Part shown: piece after piece, positions 1 through 8,418 of the stretch
Numbering within the stretch: position 1 is the first letter of the stretch
Layout: each line of letters opens with the position of its first letter
DNA from: Fischerella sp. PCC 9605
GTDB taxonomy: Bacteria > Cyanobacteriota > Cyanobacteriia > Cyanobacteriales > Nostocaceae
Length of the DNA stretch: 64,000 nucleotides
Assembly (NCBI RefSeq): GCF_000517105.1
Contig: NZ_KI912149.1
Coordinates: forward strand, 777,308-841,307
Reading direction: 5' to 3'
Program-made: the position numbers and the translations under genes
Notes under the pieces: generated by a model
What the model was told of the DNA's origin: nothing
Database searches by the model: none
The model's input: the letters and a program-made list of their open reading frames with translations, nothing else

Positions 1-22
1 ACTCTCCGTTTTGATTTCCTGG

Positions 23-52
23 TGTAGAGACGTGCCATGGCGCGTCTCTACA
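23..52. repeat. 30-bp dispersed palindrome (GTAGAGACG family)
   Basis: An inverted repeat begins TGTAGAGACGTGCCA and ends TGGCGCGTCTCTACA. The arms pair with one mismatch, which would be a G-U wobble in RNA. The outer ten bases are the same as those of the perfect palindrome inside smc at 9627-9656, so the two are copies of one dispersed family. It lies upstream of glyQ, and no gene end is visible beside it. Confidence 0.7.
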
Positions 53-124
53 TTGTTCATCCGGCTGTTTATTTTTTGACCTCAGCCTCGGTCTTTATTC
101 TTTACTCCCGCAGGCAAGGTGCTT

Positions 125-352
125 TATAATGGCTTTCAAAACTATATTGTTTTCATGGTTCGGTTGCCGCCCGAGCGGTTTTCTTTCGTGCCCGCTCCGA
201 AGGCACTTTCTTATAGTAGCTACTCCACACCCCTTTGTCAACTATTTGAGAAAAAATTTTTGAACTACTTTTTTTGATATTCCAAAACTGCTCACAGTGC
301 TGACTTTAGGCAACAATGGGTTAGGCAATGTTGAATTTACGGAAGGGTTGTT
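125..352 (+). promoter_or_regulatory. glyQ upstream region with -10-like box and small hairpins
   Basis: A TATAAT box occurs at 125-130 without a convincing -35 element. Downstream are two short GC-rich hairpins followed by T-rich runs: CCGC/GCGG at 167-178 and GTGCC/GGCAC at 188-206. They could end an upstream transcript or sit in the glyQ leader. A purine-rich GGAAGGG at about 341-347 is the likely ribosome-binding site of glyQ. No ORF was recognised here on either strand. Confidence 0.3.
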
Positions 353-1270
353 GTGAATTTTCAGTCGGTAATAGAGGTTTTGCACAAATTTTGGAGCGAG
401 TCTCTTTCAGAGAGACCTGGCGGTCAACGCGGTTGTCTTATCGCTCAGCCTTACGATATTGAGAAGGGAGCGGGAACTAAGAACCCCCACACATTTTTAA
501 GAGCCTTGGGGCCAGAACCTTGGGCAGTTGCTTACGTTGAACCTTGTCGTCGCCCTACTGACGGTCGCTATGGCGAAAATCCCAATCGCTTTCAGCATTA
601 TTATCAGTACCAGGTGCTGATTAAGCCTTCGCCAGATAATATCCAAGAGATTTATCTAGACTCCTTACGGGCTTTAGGCATCCGTCCGGAAGACCACGAT
701 ATCCGATTTGTGGAGGATAACTGGGAAGATGCAACGGTAGGCGCTTGGGGTACTGGTTGGGAAGTGTGGTTAGATGGGATGGAAATTACCCAATTTACCT
801 ACTTTCAGCAGTGTGGAGGAATTGATTGTCGTCCTGTATCGATTGAAATGACATACGGTCTGGAAAGACTGACTATGTACCTCCAGGGAGTGGAGGCGAT
901 GACTAAGATCCAGTGGACGGACAATATTAAATATGGAGATGTTCACCTCCAAGGCGAAATTGAACAGTGTATTTACAACTTTGAAGCCTCAAATCCAGAG
1001 ATGCTGCTGACTTTATTTAATATGTACGAGCAAGAGGCGCAGCAATTGACAGAGCGAGGATTAGTTTTACCCAGTTTGGATTATGTATTGAAGTGTTCGC
1101 ACACATTCAATTTGCTGGATGCAAGAGGCGTAATTTCAGTTACCGAACGGACTCGCTACATTGCCAGAATTCGGCATTTAGCACGCAAGGTAGCGCAACT
1201 GTATGTGGAACAACGAGAAAAGTTGGGTTTTCCACTGTTGAATCAGGTAGCTGGCTCAATCAGCAACTGA
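353..1270 (+). CDS. glyQ: Glycyl-tRNA synthetase alpha subunit
   Basis: This is the catalytic alpha chain of the bacterial alpha2beta2 glycyl-tRNA synthetase, which charges tRNA-Gly in the cytoplasm. At 305 residues it has the usual family length. It shows the characteristic N-terminal block (FWSES near residue 13, then [11 protein letters not shown] and the [20 protein letters not shown] motifs) and a C-terminal helical part with [18 protein letters not shown]. The start is GTG at 353, preceded by a GGAAGGG ribosome-binding site. The beta subunit gene (glyS) is not adjacent, so the two subunits are encoded apart, as is common in cyanobacteria. Confidence 0.96.
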   Translation: MNFQSVIEVLHKFWSESLSERPGGQRGCLIAQPYDIEKGAGTKNPHTFLRALGPEPWAVAYVEPCRRPTDGRYGENPNRFQHYYQYQVLIKPSPDNIQEIYLDSLRALGIRPEDHDIRFVEDNWEDATVGAWGTGWEVWLDGMEITQFTYFQQCGGIDCRPVSIEMTYGLERLTMYLQGVEAMTKIQWTDNIKYGDVHLQGEIEQCIYNFEASNPEMLLTLFNMYEQEAQQLTERGLVLPSLDYVLKCSHTFNLLDARGVISVTERTRYIARIRHLARKVAQLYVEQREKLGFPLLNQVAGSISN

Positions 1271-1435
1271 TGGGCATTACATTATTATTTGGAGATGCGT
1301 TAGTGTAGCTCTAATCCAAGCAGCTTGCTGGCATCCCTTGCCAAGTTATGACTTACGCATATATCCTCAACCCTTTTCAAAAATGGGGAAATAGATTCTG
1401 TGTTATTGAAGGGAATGTGAAAACCAAGTGATGGT

Positions 1436-1924
1436 GTGAATAAGATGGTTAATTTAACTGAGGTTCTAGAACTGATAGCTGCTTGGTTTCGTAGTTTAGG
1501 CATCCCCGAACCGATAATGCATTGGGGACACCCAGCAATGATGGGAATTGTAATCTTTGCGATGGGAAGCTTTGTAGGGTTCACTGGTTGGCGAGGGCGA
1601 CTAGCTGAAGATAAGGAAGTAGCGATGAAAAGTCGCACCGACCATCGCAAACTTGCACCGTGGATGTTTTTATTTATGGCGCTAGGTTACACAGGTGGTG
1701 TGCTGTCTCTAGTAATGCAGCGTCAGCCAATTTTTGAAAGTTCTCATTTTTGGACTGGTTCAATTTTGCTGTTATTGCTGGGGATTAATGGTGCAATTTC
1801 TTTGAGTAAATTTGGTGGCAATAAACCTGGATTACGTGCACTTCATGCATATTTGGGTAGTACAGCACTTTGTTTGATGCTTGTTCATGTTGTATTGGGA
1901 TTGAAATTAGGCATGTCTTTGTGA
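1436..1924 (+). CDS. DUF4079 family membrane protein
   Basis: A 162-residue integral membrane protein. About four hydrophobic helices are visible (near residues 30-50, 72-90, 102-120 and 138-158), with conserved HWGHPAMM and WTGSILL segments that match the DUF4079 family of cyanobacteria and plastids. Conserved His residues (HWGH, and HAYLG and HVVLG in the last helices) could bind haem, but that is inference. The function is unknown. The start is either GTG at 1436 or ATG three codons later at 1445, and neither has a strong ribosome-binding site. A hairpin-rich repeat follows the stop. Confidence 0.85.
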   Translation: MNKMVNLTEVLELIAAWFRSLGIPEPIMHWGHPAMMGIVIFAMGSFVGFTGWRGRLAEDKEVAMKSRTDHRKLAPWMFLFMALGYTGGVLSLVMQRQPIFESSHFWTGSILLLLLGINGAISLSKFGGNKPGLRALHAYLGSTALCLMLVHVVLGLKLGMSL

Positions 1925-1952
1925 TCTGGGTATTGCCAAAGATAAAAAACGC

Positions 1953-2055
1953 CCTCAGACTATAAATCTGAGGCTATACAAACAAAGCCTGCATAGGCAG
2001 GCTTGATCGAGTCCGCGCAGGCGGACTTTGTTTTTGTAGCTGCGACTTTAGTCGC
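1953..2055. repeat. Cluster of four consecutive hairpins (dispersed cyanobacterial repeat)
   Basis: Four inverted repeats follow each other: CCTCAGA/TCTGAGG (1953-1973), AAGCCTGC/GCAGGCTT (1985-2004), AGTCCGC/GCGGACT (2010-2027) and GCGACT/AGTCGC (2042-2055). The array fills the spacer between the DUF4079 gene and comEC and ends about 20 bp before the comEC start. It resembles known multi-hairpin interspersed repeats of Nostocales. It may act as a transcript end or an RNA-stability element. Confidence 0.7.
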
Positions 2056-2075
2056 TAGGTATTTTCATAAGAATT

Positions 2076-4415
2076 GTGATGATTCAAGCAAGTGGTGTGA
2101 TTATCTGTCTTGGTTACATTATTGGGTTGCTGTTTACAGCAATTCCTTGGGGTGGCGTTTGGATGATGCTTTTAGGTGTAGTGGGAGCAGTTATTTTTCA
2201 AAGACGACGCTTGATCCTACAGAAAATATCGCAAAAAACCAAGACAGCACCGCAGCTGTTGTCAACTATTCCTCATCCAAGGATATGGCTAATTGCTGGG
2301 GTGGTGGGATTGTTGGCAACTTTGTATTTTCCACTACGAGTTCCCCAACCGGGAGCAAACGATATCAGTAAGTTTGTTCCATCAGAGAATAGTAACCAAG
2401 AACAAATTTTTATTGTGCGTGGTGAGGTGGTGAGTACACCGCGCTTAACTCGCAGTCAGCGAGGACAGTTTTGGCTAAAAGCAACTAAGCTTGATGAAGT
2501 TAAAAATGACAAGGGATCGGCAGGTGCAAGTAAAGGTGTAACAGGTAAGTTATATGTAACAGTGCCTATACTTCAGGCTACTGGATTGCACTCTGGGCAA
2601 GAAATTGCTGTGACTGGGGTTTTGTACAAACCGAAACCACCATCAAATCCCGGTGCATTTGACTTTCAAAAATTTCTTCAGCAAGAAGGAACATTTGCTG
2701 GTTTGGTCGGAAGACTGGTAGATGTGTTGGATGAAGAACAACATCAATGGGGATGGTGGCAAGTTCGAGAAAGAATTGTGCGATCGCAAGTTCAGTCTTT
2801 GGGTGTTCCAGCAGGGCCGCTTGTGAGTGCGATGGTGTTGGGTAGCAAAGCTGTTGATTTACCTTATGATACCCGTGATGTGTTTGTCAAAGCTGGTTTA
2901 GCTCATGCTTTGGCTGCTTCTGGGTTTCAAACTTCGTTGATTTTGGGTGTAGTGTTGGGATTGACAAAAGGTTTCAAAGAATCAACCCAAATTGCCCTTG
3001 GTAGTTTAGCTTTAATTATTTTTCTATGCTTGACAGGTTTCCAACCTGCGGTGCTAAGAGCTGTAATTATGGGATTTGCAGCTTTAATTGCTCTAGGATT
3101 AAAACGCAAAGTCAAACAACTAGGATCGCTGCTGGTTACTGCAACTCTGTTATTGTTGTTTAATCCTCTGTGGATTTGGGATTTAGGATTTCAGTTAAGT
3201 TTTTTAGCAACTTTGGGGTTGATAATTACAGTACCACCCTTGACTCAACGTTTGGAATGGTTGCCACCTGCGATCGCTTCTTTAATTGCTGTTCCTCTCG
3301 CAGCTACGATCTGGACTTTACCAGTTCAACTTTTTGTATTTGGAGTTGTGCCAACTTATAGTCTATTGCTGAATATTGTTAGCACACCATTGATTTCAGT
3401 TATTAGTATAGGTGGGATTGTTAGCGCTGTAGTTGCGTTAATTGTACCGGAAACTGGCAGTGTGCTAGCTGGAGTATTGCATTACCCTACTGATTGGTTA
3501 ATCAAGCTAGTAGAATTTTTTTGCAATCTACCAGGAAATTCTTATGCTGTCGGCAAAATTGGTACTTGGCAGCTGCTAGCTATTTATATGCTGATTATAT
3601 TAGTTTGCTTGATACCTTGGTGGCAAAAACGATGGTGGCTTGCTGGTTTCATTACCCTTGGGTTGGTGCTAATTCCGATGTGGCACTCTGTAAATACGCT
3701 ATTTCGGATCACGGTATTGGCAGCTGGTGAACAGCCTGTTGTGGTGGTTCAAAATAGAGGTAAGGTAACGCTAATTAATAGTGGTAATGAGGAAACAGGA
3801 CGCTTCACAATCTTACCGTTCTTACAACAACAAGGTGTGAATCAAATCGATTGGGCGATCGCTTCTGATTTTGAACACAACGGTAGCAACAGTTGGCTAG
3901 AAGTGTTGCAAAGTTTGCCAATTAAAGTCTTCTATGATTATGCTCCTACTCAGGAAAATGCCCTTAATAGTCAAGTAATTCAACAAGTAGTGCAAAAGCA
4001 AAAGGGCTTTTACCAAGCTTTGCCAGTAGGTCAAACTATCAGTGCTGATGCAATCGTTGCTCAATTACTTAACAATGAATTGCCTATTTTACAAATGCAG
4101 ATTCAGGGTCAATATTGGCTATTAGTAGGCAATCTCAAACCCACGGAAATACGTCAGCTAGTCCAAACAGGAGGATTACCTCGTCCGCAAGTGTTGTGGT
4201 GTCCTGGTGAGACCTTAAAAGAATTGGTTACTACCTTGCAACCACAAGTGGCGATCGCACCTAGCGCCAACATTGACCAAAAAGCTTTACCAGAAGAAAA
4301 CCAAAGTCAGACAAAACTATACTTTACAGGCAGAGATGGAGCAATTCAATGGACTGCCAATGGTGAGTTTGAAACATTTATCCAAGCAACAGAAAATAAT
4401 ACTTCAGTGTTGTAA
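2076..4415 (+). CDS. comEC: ComEC/Rec2-family membrane protein
   Basis: A 779-residue polytopic membrane protein of the ComEC/Rec2 family, the channel that passes single-stranded DNA across the inner membrane during natural transformation. An N-terminal DUF4131-like part (two or three helices plus a soluble OB-like segment with RGEV) is followed by the competence domain (residues about 240-520, with HALAASGF replacing the usual HLLAISG). The C-terminal metallo-beta-lactamase-like domain (about 545-779) is degenerate: where DNA-processing homologues have a metal-binding HxDxxH, this protein reads SDFEHNG. The start is GTG at 2076 or the adjacent ATG at 2079. No other competence genes are nearby. 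Confidence 0.9.
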   Translation: MMIQASGVIICLGYIIGLLFTAIPWGGVWMMLLGVVGAVIFQRRRLILQKISQKTKTAPQLLSTIPHPRIWLIAGVVGLLATLYFPLRVPQPGANDISKFVPSENSNQEQIFIVRGEVVSTPRLTRSQRGQFWLKATKLDEVKNDKGSAGASKGVTGKLYVTVPILQATGLHSGQEIAVTGVLYKPKPPSNPGAFDFQKFLQQEGTFAGLVGRLVDVLDEEQHQWGWWQVRERIVRSQVQSLGVPAGPLVSAMVLGSKAVDLPYDTRDVFVKAGLAHALAASGFQTSLILGVVLGLTKGFKESTQIALGSLALIIFLCLTGFQPAVLRAVIMGFAALIALGLKRKVKQLGSLLVTATLLLLFNPLWIWDLGFQLSFLATLGLIITVPPLTQRLEWLPPAIASLIAVPLAATIWTLPVQLFVFGVVPTYSLLLNIVSTPLISVISIGGIVSAVVALIVPETGSVLAGVLHYPTDWLIKLVEFFCNLPGNSYAVGKIGTWQLLAIYMLIILVCLIPWWQKRWWLAGFITLGLVLIPMWHSVNTLFRITVLAAGEQPVVVVQNRGKVTLINSGNEETGRFTILPFLQQQGVNQIDWAIASDFEHNGSNSWLEVLQSLPIKVFYDYAPTQENALNSQVIQQVVQKQKGFYQALPVGQTISADAIVAQLLNNELPILQMQIQGQYWLLVGNLKPTEIRQLVQTGGLPRPQVLWCPGETLKELVTTLQPQVAIAPSANIDQKALPEENQSQTKLYFTGRDGAIQWTANGEFETFIQATENNTSVL

Positions 4416-4446
4416 ATGTCATCGGCTTTAGTATCTTCAGTTGCGT

Positions 4447-5220
4447 TTATGCTGTTTTAAAGAATCTGATAATTTCACGAACATGATCGAGAAATTGTCC
4501 ATCAGTGGAAAGTTGTGCGATCGCAGCTCGTGCATCTCTTGCTAAACGTTCGTGTTCTGTCTGATTTGTAGCACGTAATTCTTCTAAATTAGCAGAAATC
4601 CGAGCTAATTCTTTACGTGTTTCTTCTGCATAACGCTGTTGATTTGCTACGACTGAGTAAGAATTTTCTGGATTAAGTTGTTCTTCTAAACGCTTGATAC
4701 TTTCTTCTAGGGTGTAAAAGCGGTTGCGGAGTTCAAATATATCTTCTCGGGGATACTTCCATTCATCACGAATTAAATTCAGGCGTGCATATAAATATTC
4801 ATAAGCACTGATAGCTGGACGTAAACCTGTTAACAGTAAAGCCGCACCAGAACCAATATATCCTACAGCACTAATACCTGTGGCGGACAGGATATAAAGA
4901 CCCGCGGCTGAGAATAGGTGTAAGGCAATAGCAATAATGAGCGATCGCTTTGCTAAAACTTTAACGTAATCAACTTGTTTCTCATCTACGGGAATTTCTT
5001 TTTCAGTTGATTGTTCTCCTTCTGCTAATACTTCTTTTGCTTTAAAATATACGTTCCACGGCACAGTTACAATCACTAACAGCCACCAAAAACTTGCACC
5101 ACCAATTACCCAGTCAAGGAAACTACCAGAAGGTACATGAAACCATTGCAATACACTGAAAATTAGCAGCACTAAAGCTACAACTCCGATACTAGAGCTG
5201 ATAAAAAAGTTAAAATACAC
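4447..5220 (-). CDS. Hypothetical membrane protein with C-terminal coiled coil
   Basis: The family was not recognised. With the preferred GTG start at 5220 the protein has 257 residues: two hydrophobic helices near the N-terminus, a charged loop (about residues 60-85), two further helices, then a charged coiled-coil half (about 150-257) rich in Glu, Arg and Leu. I chose 5220 because it has an AGGAG ribosome-binding site six bases upstream. The open frame continues to 5397, but that extension is translated from the TTGGTTGTTTGTTG-type repeat. It may act together with the lipoprotein gene immediately upstream on the same strand. Confidence 0.7.
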   Translation of the reverse strand: MYFNFFISSSIGVVALVLLIFSVLQWFHVPSGSFLDWVIGGASFWWLLVIVTVPWNVYFKAKEVLAEGEQSTEKEIPVDEKQVDYVKVLAKRSLIIAIALHLFSAAGLYILSATGISAVGYIGSGAALLLTGLRPAISAYEYLYARLNLIRDEWKYPREDIFELRNRFYTLEESIKRLEEQLNPENSYSVVANQQRYAEETRKELARISANLEELRATNQTEHERLARDARAAIAQLSTDGQFLDHVREIIRFFKTA

Positions 5221-5324
5221 AATCTTCTCTCCTGTAGAGGTATCGCTTCCATCTTGACTGTGGATGAGGAGAGAAGCTGAAATGCTTGTGATGGTTTTTA
5301 GAGTTACACACAATAATTTGGATT

Positions 5325-5397
5325 TTGTTGTTTGTTGGTAGTTGGTAGTTGGTTGGAGTAACCAATAATCAACAAACAACAACCAACCAATAACCAT
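5325..5397. repeat. TTGTTGTTTGTTGG / CCAACAAACAAC short repeat
   Basis: Low-complexity repeat in which a TTGTTGGTAGTTGG tract faces a complementary CAACAAACAACAACC tract, giving a long imperfect hairpin. The same repeat type occurs at 25060-25106, at 31107-31141 and, as coding sequence, at 61541-61591. Confidence 0.75.
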
Positions 5398-5400
5398 TAA

Positions 5401-5805
5401 CTACTGAATCAGATAGCTGTGCCAAACAGGTTCAGTGTCCTTGCGGACTTTTTCGGGAAGCAACAACCGCCAAGTTTTACCTTCTTGTTGAAGTTGCAGA
5501 TAAACTTCAAACGGTTTTTGTGGTTGTGTTAACTGACGTTTTGGCAGTTTAAAGGTGAGGTTATACGTTCCACGAACGCGGTAAGTTAGCAGATTTTGAA
5601 TAGTCAGAGGTTTTTCTTGATTAATTGATAGGTGATTTATTTTAAATCCTTGGAAATCTAGATCCAATTGTTGGTTGAGTTGTTGTTGGGTTTTCTCTAA
5701 CTGAAGTGCGATCGCTTTTTCCACTAATTGACTTGTTGGTGCAAGTACGGTGGTAGTACACGCAGTCAATAGTCCCAGCAAAATTAAAATCACAATTAAT
5801 CGCAT
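5401..5805 (-). CDS. Small hypothetical lipoprotein
   Basis: A 134-residue protein of unrecognised family. It starts with MRLIVILILLGLLTAC, a signal peptide ending in a lipobox (LTAC), so it is predicted to be a lipid-anchored envelope protein. The rest is Gln/Leu-rich with alternating beta-type segments and no known catalytic motif. The start is ATG at 5805. It lies just upstream of the membrane/coiled-coil gene on the same strand, separated by a repeat tract, so the two may be co-transcribed. Confidence 0.75.
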   Translation of the reverse strand: MRLIVILILLGLLTACTTTVLAPTSQLVEKAIALQLEKTQQQLNQQLDLDFQGFKINHLSINQEKPLTIQNLLTYRVRGTYNLTFKLPKRQLTQPQKPFEVYLQLQQEGKTWRLLLPEKVRKDTEPVWHSYLIQ

Positions 5806-6206
5806 GATTCCTGCTACTCCTTTATAGTCTTGTCTGCGTTCAAGGCTTGTCTAATTTTCATAACTTTTTTAAAAATAAAAATGCTGCGCCGAGTCACCAG
5901 AAATTCTCGAAATACTTTCACGTCATGAATTTTACAGTAAGTAGATAGTTAAATACAGCCATAAAGCCAGATTATACAAATAGATTTGATAGTAGAACTT
6001 TGTATAATTTTCTCCGGAACCTTACGTCATGAAGTACTCTTTTGTTTAAGAACATTCATATTTTTTAGAATTTGGCGATCGCGTAGCTAGTTTTGTTAAG
6101 CAAAAATAAATTTTTTGTAAAAATCAAGACGATTAATTAGACAAACACACGTAACACTACTTAAAATACATCAGAACAATTTCATACAAAAAAAATAGGC
6201 AAAAAT
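5806..6206. other. 400-bp AT-rich spacer
   Basis: Divergent spacer between the lipoprotein gene (minus) and the oxygenase-like gene (plus). It is AT-rich with one GCGATCGC octamer at about 6076. I see no ORF, RNA gene or clear repeat. Promoters for both flanking genes must lie here or close by, but none stands out. Confidence 0.5.
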
Positions 6207-7088
6207 ATGAGTGTTCTTGTTAAAAAGCTACGTAATCGAATCTTAAGAAATGTTTATAAAGTTTCGTTCTTGCTAAATCAAGCAGAACGAGATTATCAAG
6301 CAGCGCTAGAACAACACTTTGCTCGTCTACCTGTTATTTCAACTGCAGATTGGAACTTGGTTGAGGCTATTAAACGTGAAGGAGTAGTAGTTACTTCACT
6401 AGAAGCTTTATGTATCCCTTCTACAGAGCAAATGTTTGCAGCAGCAAAAAATTTAATGCCAAAACTGCCAAAAGGTAGTTCTGGTGATAACAATGAGTAT
6501 GTTGTTCATGCTAGTTCTGAACAAATGATGGAGTACCCAGAAATTTTTCTGTGGGGACTCGAACAGCGTTTACTCAATATTGCTGAGAATTATATTGGTT
6601 TGCCCGTAGCTTATCATGGTGCATATTTTCGCAGAGATATTGCCAATCAAGTCGAACGTAAATCTAGGCTCTGGCATATAGATGTAGAAGACAGAAAAAT
6701 TCTGAAAGCGATCGTGTATTTAAATGATATAAATGAAGATTATGGACCATTTCAGTATATTTCAAAGTCCCTAACATCAAAAATAGCTAATTCTTTAGGA
6801 TATAAACAGGGATATATTCAAGAAAAAAGAATGCAAAATGTTTTATCGCCATCGCATTGGAAATCATGCACAGGTTCTGCTGGCACAGTAGTTTTTGCAG
6901 ATACTGGCAACGTTTTTCATAGAGGTAAAATACCTATAGATGGCGATAGAATAGCAATATTTTATGATTACACTAGCAGACAGCCAAGATATCCATTTTA
7001 TTGCAAATCTTCCCTACCTGGGGAGGATTTGCTGTTAATGGCTGACAAGTTATCTGAACAGCAAAAACCGTATGTTTTATGGCGATAA
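6207..7088 (+). CDS. Phytanoyl-CoA dioxygenase (PhyH)-like Fe/2-oxoglutarate oxygenase
   Basis: A 293-residue protein with the layout of PhyH-type non-haem iron, 2-oxoglutarate-dependent oxygenases. The iron-binding HxD is visible in RLWHIDVED, followed by LKAIVYLND and YGPFQYI. The distal His lies in GNVFHRGKIP, and DRIAIFYDYTSR could supply the 2-oxoglutarate-binding Arg. Substrate unknown. The start is ATG at 6207, and a second gene of the same operon is not evident. The gene is A+T-richer than its neighbours and stands alone, so recent acquisition is possible. Family assignment rests on motif order only. Confidence 0.7.
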   Translation: MSVLVKKLRNRILRNVYKVSFLLNQAERDYQAALEQHFARLPVISTADWNLVEAIKREGVVVTSLEALCIPSTEQMFAAAKNLMPKLPKGSSGDNNEYVVHASSEQMMEYPEIFLWGLEQRLLNIAENYIGLPVAYHGAYFRRDIANQVERKSRLWHIDVEDRKILKAIVYLNDINEDYGPFQYISKSLTSKIANSLGYKQGYIQEKRMQNVLSPSHWKSCTGSAGTVVFADTGNVFHRGKIPIDGDRIAIFYDYTSRQPRYPFYCKSSLPGEDLLLMADKLSEQQKPYVLWR

Positions 7089-7128
7089 AATCTTTCAATT
7101 TACTTGGAAAACGCCAGATAAAAGTTTC

Positions 7129-7644
7129 TCAAACTTCCTGAAAGTATTCAGGATAACGCACCATACCACTAATATTTGTCAAAGCATTAGGTTTTAGCTC
7201 TAATGCCATAAATACTGGATCGGGAATAGATAATGATGATTGCAAGCCGAATTCGCTTGCTGTTTGGAAACCAAAGCGTTGATAATAATTCGGCTCTCCA
7301 ACAACTATGACAATGGCATGATCCAATTCACAGCATTTTGATAAACCTGCTTGTATTAACTTACTACCAATACCTTGGTGCTGGCGTGATGATATAACTG
7401 CTAGTGGTGCCAGTACTAGTGCTGGAATAGTTTGCTGAGGCGCTTCAATAACTATACGACTAAAAATAATGTGCCCTAGCACCTGTTGATTTTCTACTGC
7501 TATGAGCGACAATTCGGGTATAAAATTCGGAGAGTGACGGATTTTGTCTACAAGGTCAGCTTCTTCTGTTCGACCAAAAGCATCTATTATTACTTGGCGA
7601 ATCTTTGCTATTTCTTCGTTTGTTTCTGGGATAATATTTAGCAT
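7129..7644 (-). CDS. GNAT family N-acetyltransferase (YhbS-like)
   Basis: A 171-residue GCN5-type acetyltransferase. The central segment VLAPLAVISSRQHQGIGSKL contains the acetyl-CoA-binding Q-x2-G-I-G loop, and the YYQRFGF motif near residue 125 is typical of the YhbS/COG3153 subgroup. The substrate cannot be predicted. The start is ATG at 7644. It lies 13 bp downstream of a Uma2-like gene on the same strand, so the two are probably co-transcribed. Confidence 0.88.
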   Translation of the reverse strand: MLNIIPETNEEIAKIRQVIIDAFGRTEEADLVDKIRHSPNFIPELSLIAVENQQVLGHIIFSRIVIEAPQQTIPALVLAPLAVISSRQHQGIGSKLIQAGLSKCCELDHAIVIVVGEPNYYQRFGFQTASEFGLQSSLSIPDPVFMALELKPNALTNISGMVRYPEYFQEV

Positions 7645-7657
7645 TATTAACTTTCTG

Positions 7658-8251
7658 CTATGCTAGCAACACCTGATTAGCTGTCAGGGTGAGTTCAGGA
7701 AAGATTTGAGAGATAATCCGGTCATTGCCCCGGAAAACCGCTTGTTCATAAAATCTGTCTACTAAGGTGAAAACTGTTACCCCAAGCGGATACTTTGGAT
7801 CATTCTCAATAAAGTCCACCACCCAGTATTCAGGAATCTCTACGACGTTGTATTCAGCCCGTTTCCGCCTGTGGTCAATAATTTTGGTTCCCTCACTCAC
7901 TACCTCAACTACCAATAGGGGCGGCGAGTCAACCAAAACAGCAAACTGATTTTGCAGTTCCTGCCACTGTGACGCTGTAACCACACAAATATCTGGAATC
8001 TTAGAGGTTGCCCGTCTACCAACACCAGGAACCATCACTCCTATAGAACTGTGCCGAGAAATCCAATCCTTTCCCAGACGTTTAATTTCCACTTTGAAGA
8101 TGTCATTTAAAGCATCAGTAATGTCTGCATGTTTACCTCGTGCTGGGGGCATTTCTACCAACTCCCCATCAACAAGTTCATAGCGCTTATCAGTCCCATC
8201 ACAGAATTTTAAATACTCCTCAAAGCTAACATTGGCTATTGTAGCCCTCAT
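7658..8251 (-). CDS. Uma2 family (DUF820) nuclease-like protein
   Basis: A 197-residue member of the Uma2/DUF820 family, which is greatly expanded in cyanobacteria and has a PD-(D/E)xK nuclease fold. The motif residues are visible as PDICVV, then VVEVVSEG, and KRAEYN with the catalytic-type Lys. The N-terminus (SFEEYLKFCDGTDKRYELVDGELVEM) is the standard family opening. The biological role is unknown. The start is ATG at 8251. Confidence 0.9.
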   Translation of the reverse strand: MRATIANVSFEEYLKFCDGTDKRYELVDGELVEMPPARGKHADITDALNDIFKVEIKRLGKDWISRHSSIGVMVPGVGRRATSKIPDICVVTASQWQELQNQFAVLVDSPPLLVVEVVSEGTKIIDHRRKRAEYNVVEIPEYWVVDFIENDPKYPLGVTVFTLVDRFYEQAVFRGNDRIISQIFPELTLTANQVLLA

Positions 8252-8418
8252 GATTTTGCCTCACCTATTGCCCTTAACTTATAAATTTTATTTTGCCCCT
8301 ACAATATCATTGCTTCTTTTTTACGTCCTCTGCGATTCTATAATTCTTTATCCACTAAACTTGTTAACAACTTTCACTAGTACACTTGAACTTCGAGCTT
8401 CCCAGGTAATCAGTGCCT

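Noticed and set aside
1-352. tRNA or small RNA gene before glyQ
   Set aside because: Short hairpins are present, but no cloverleaf or recognised RNA family.
2003-2371. 122-codon frame overlapping the start of comEC
   Set aside because: Starts in a hairpin repeat and overlaps the well-supported comEC frame; no recognisable content.
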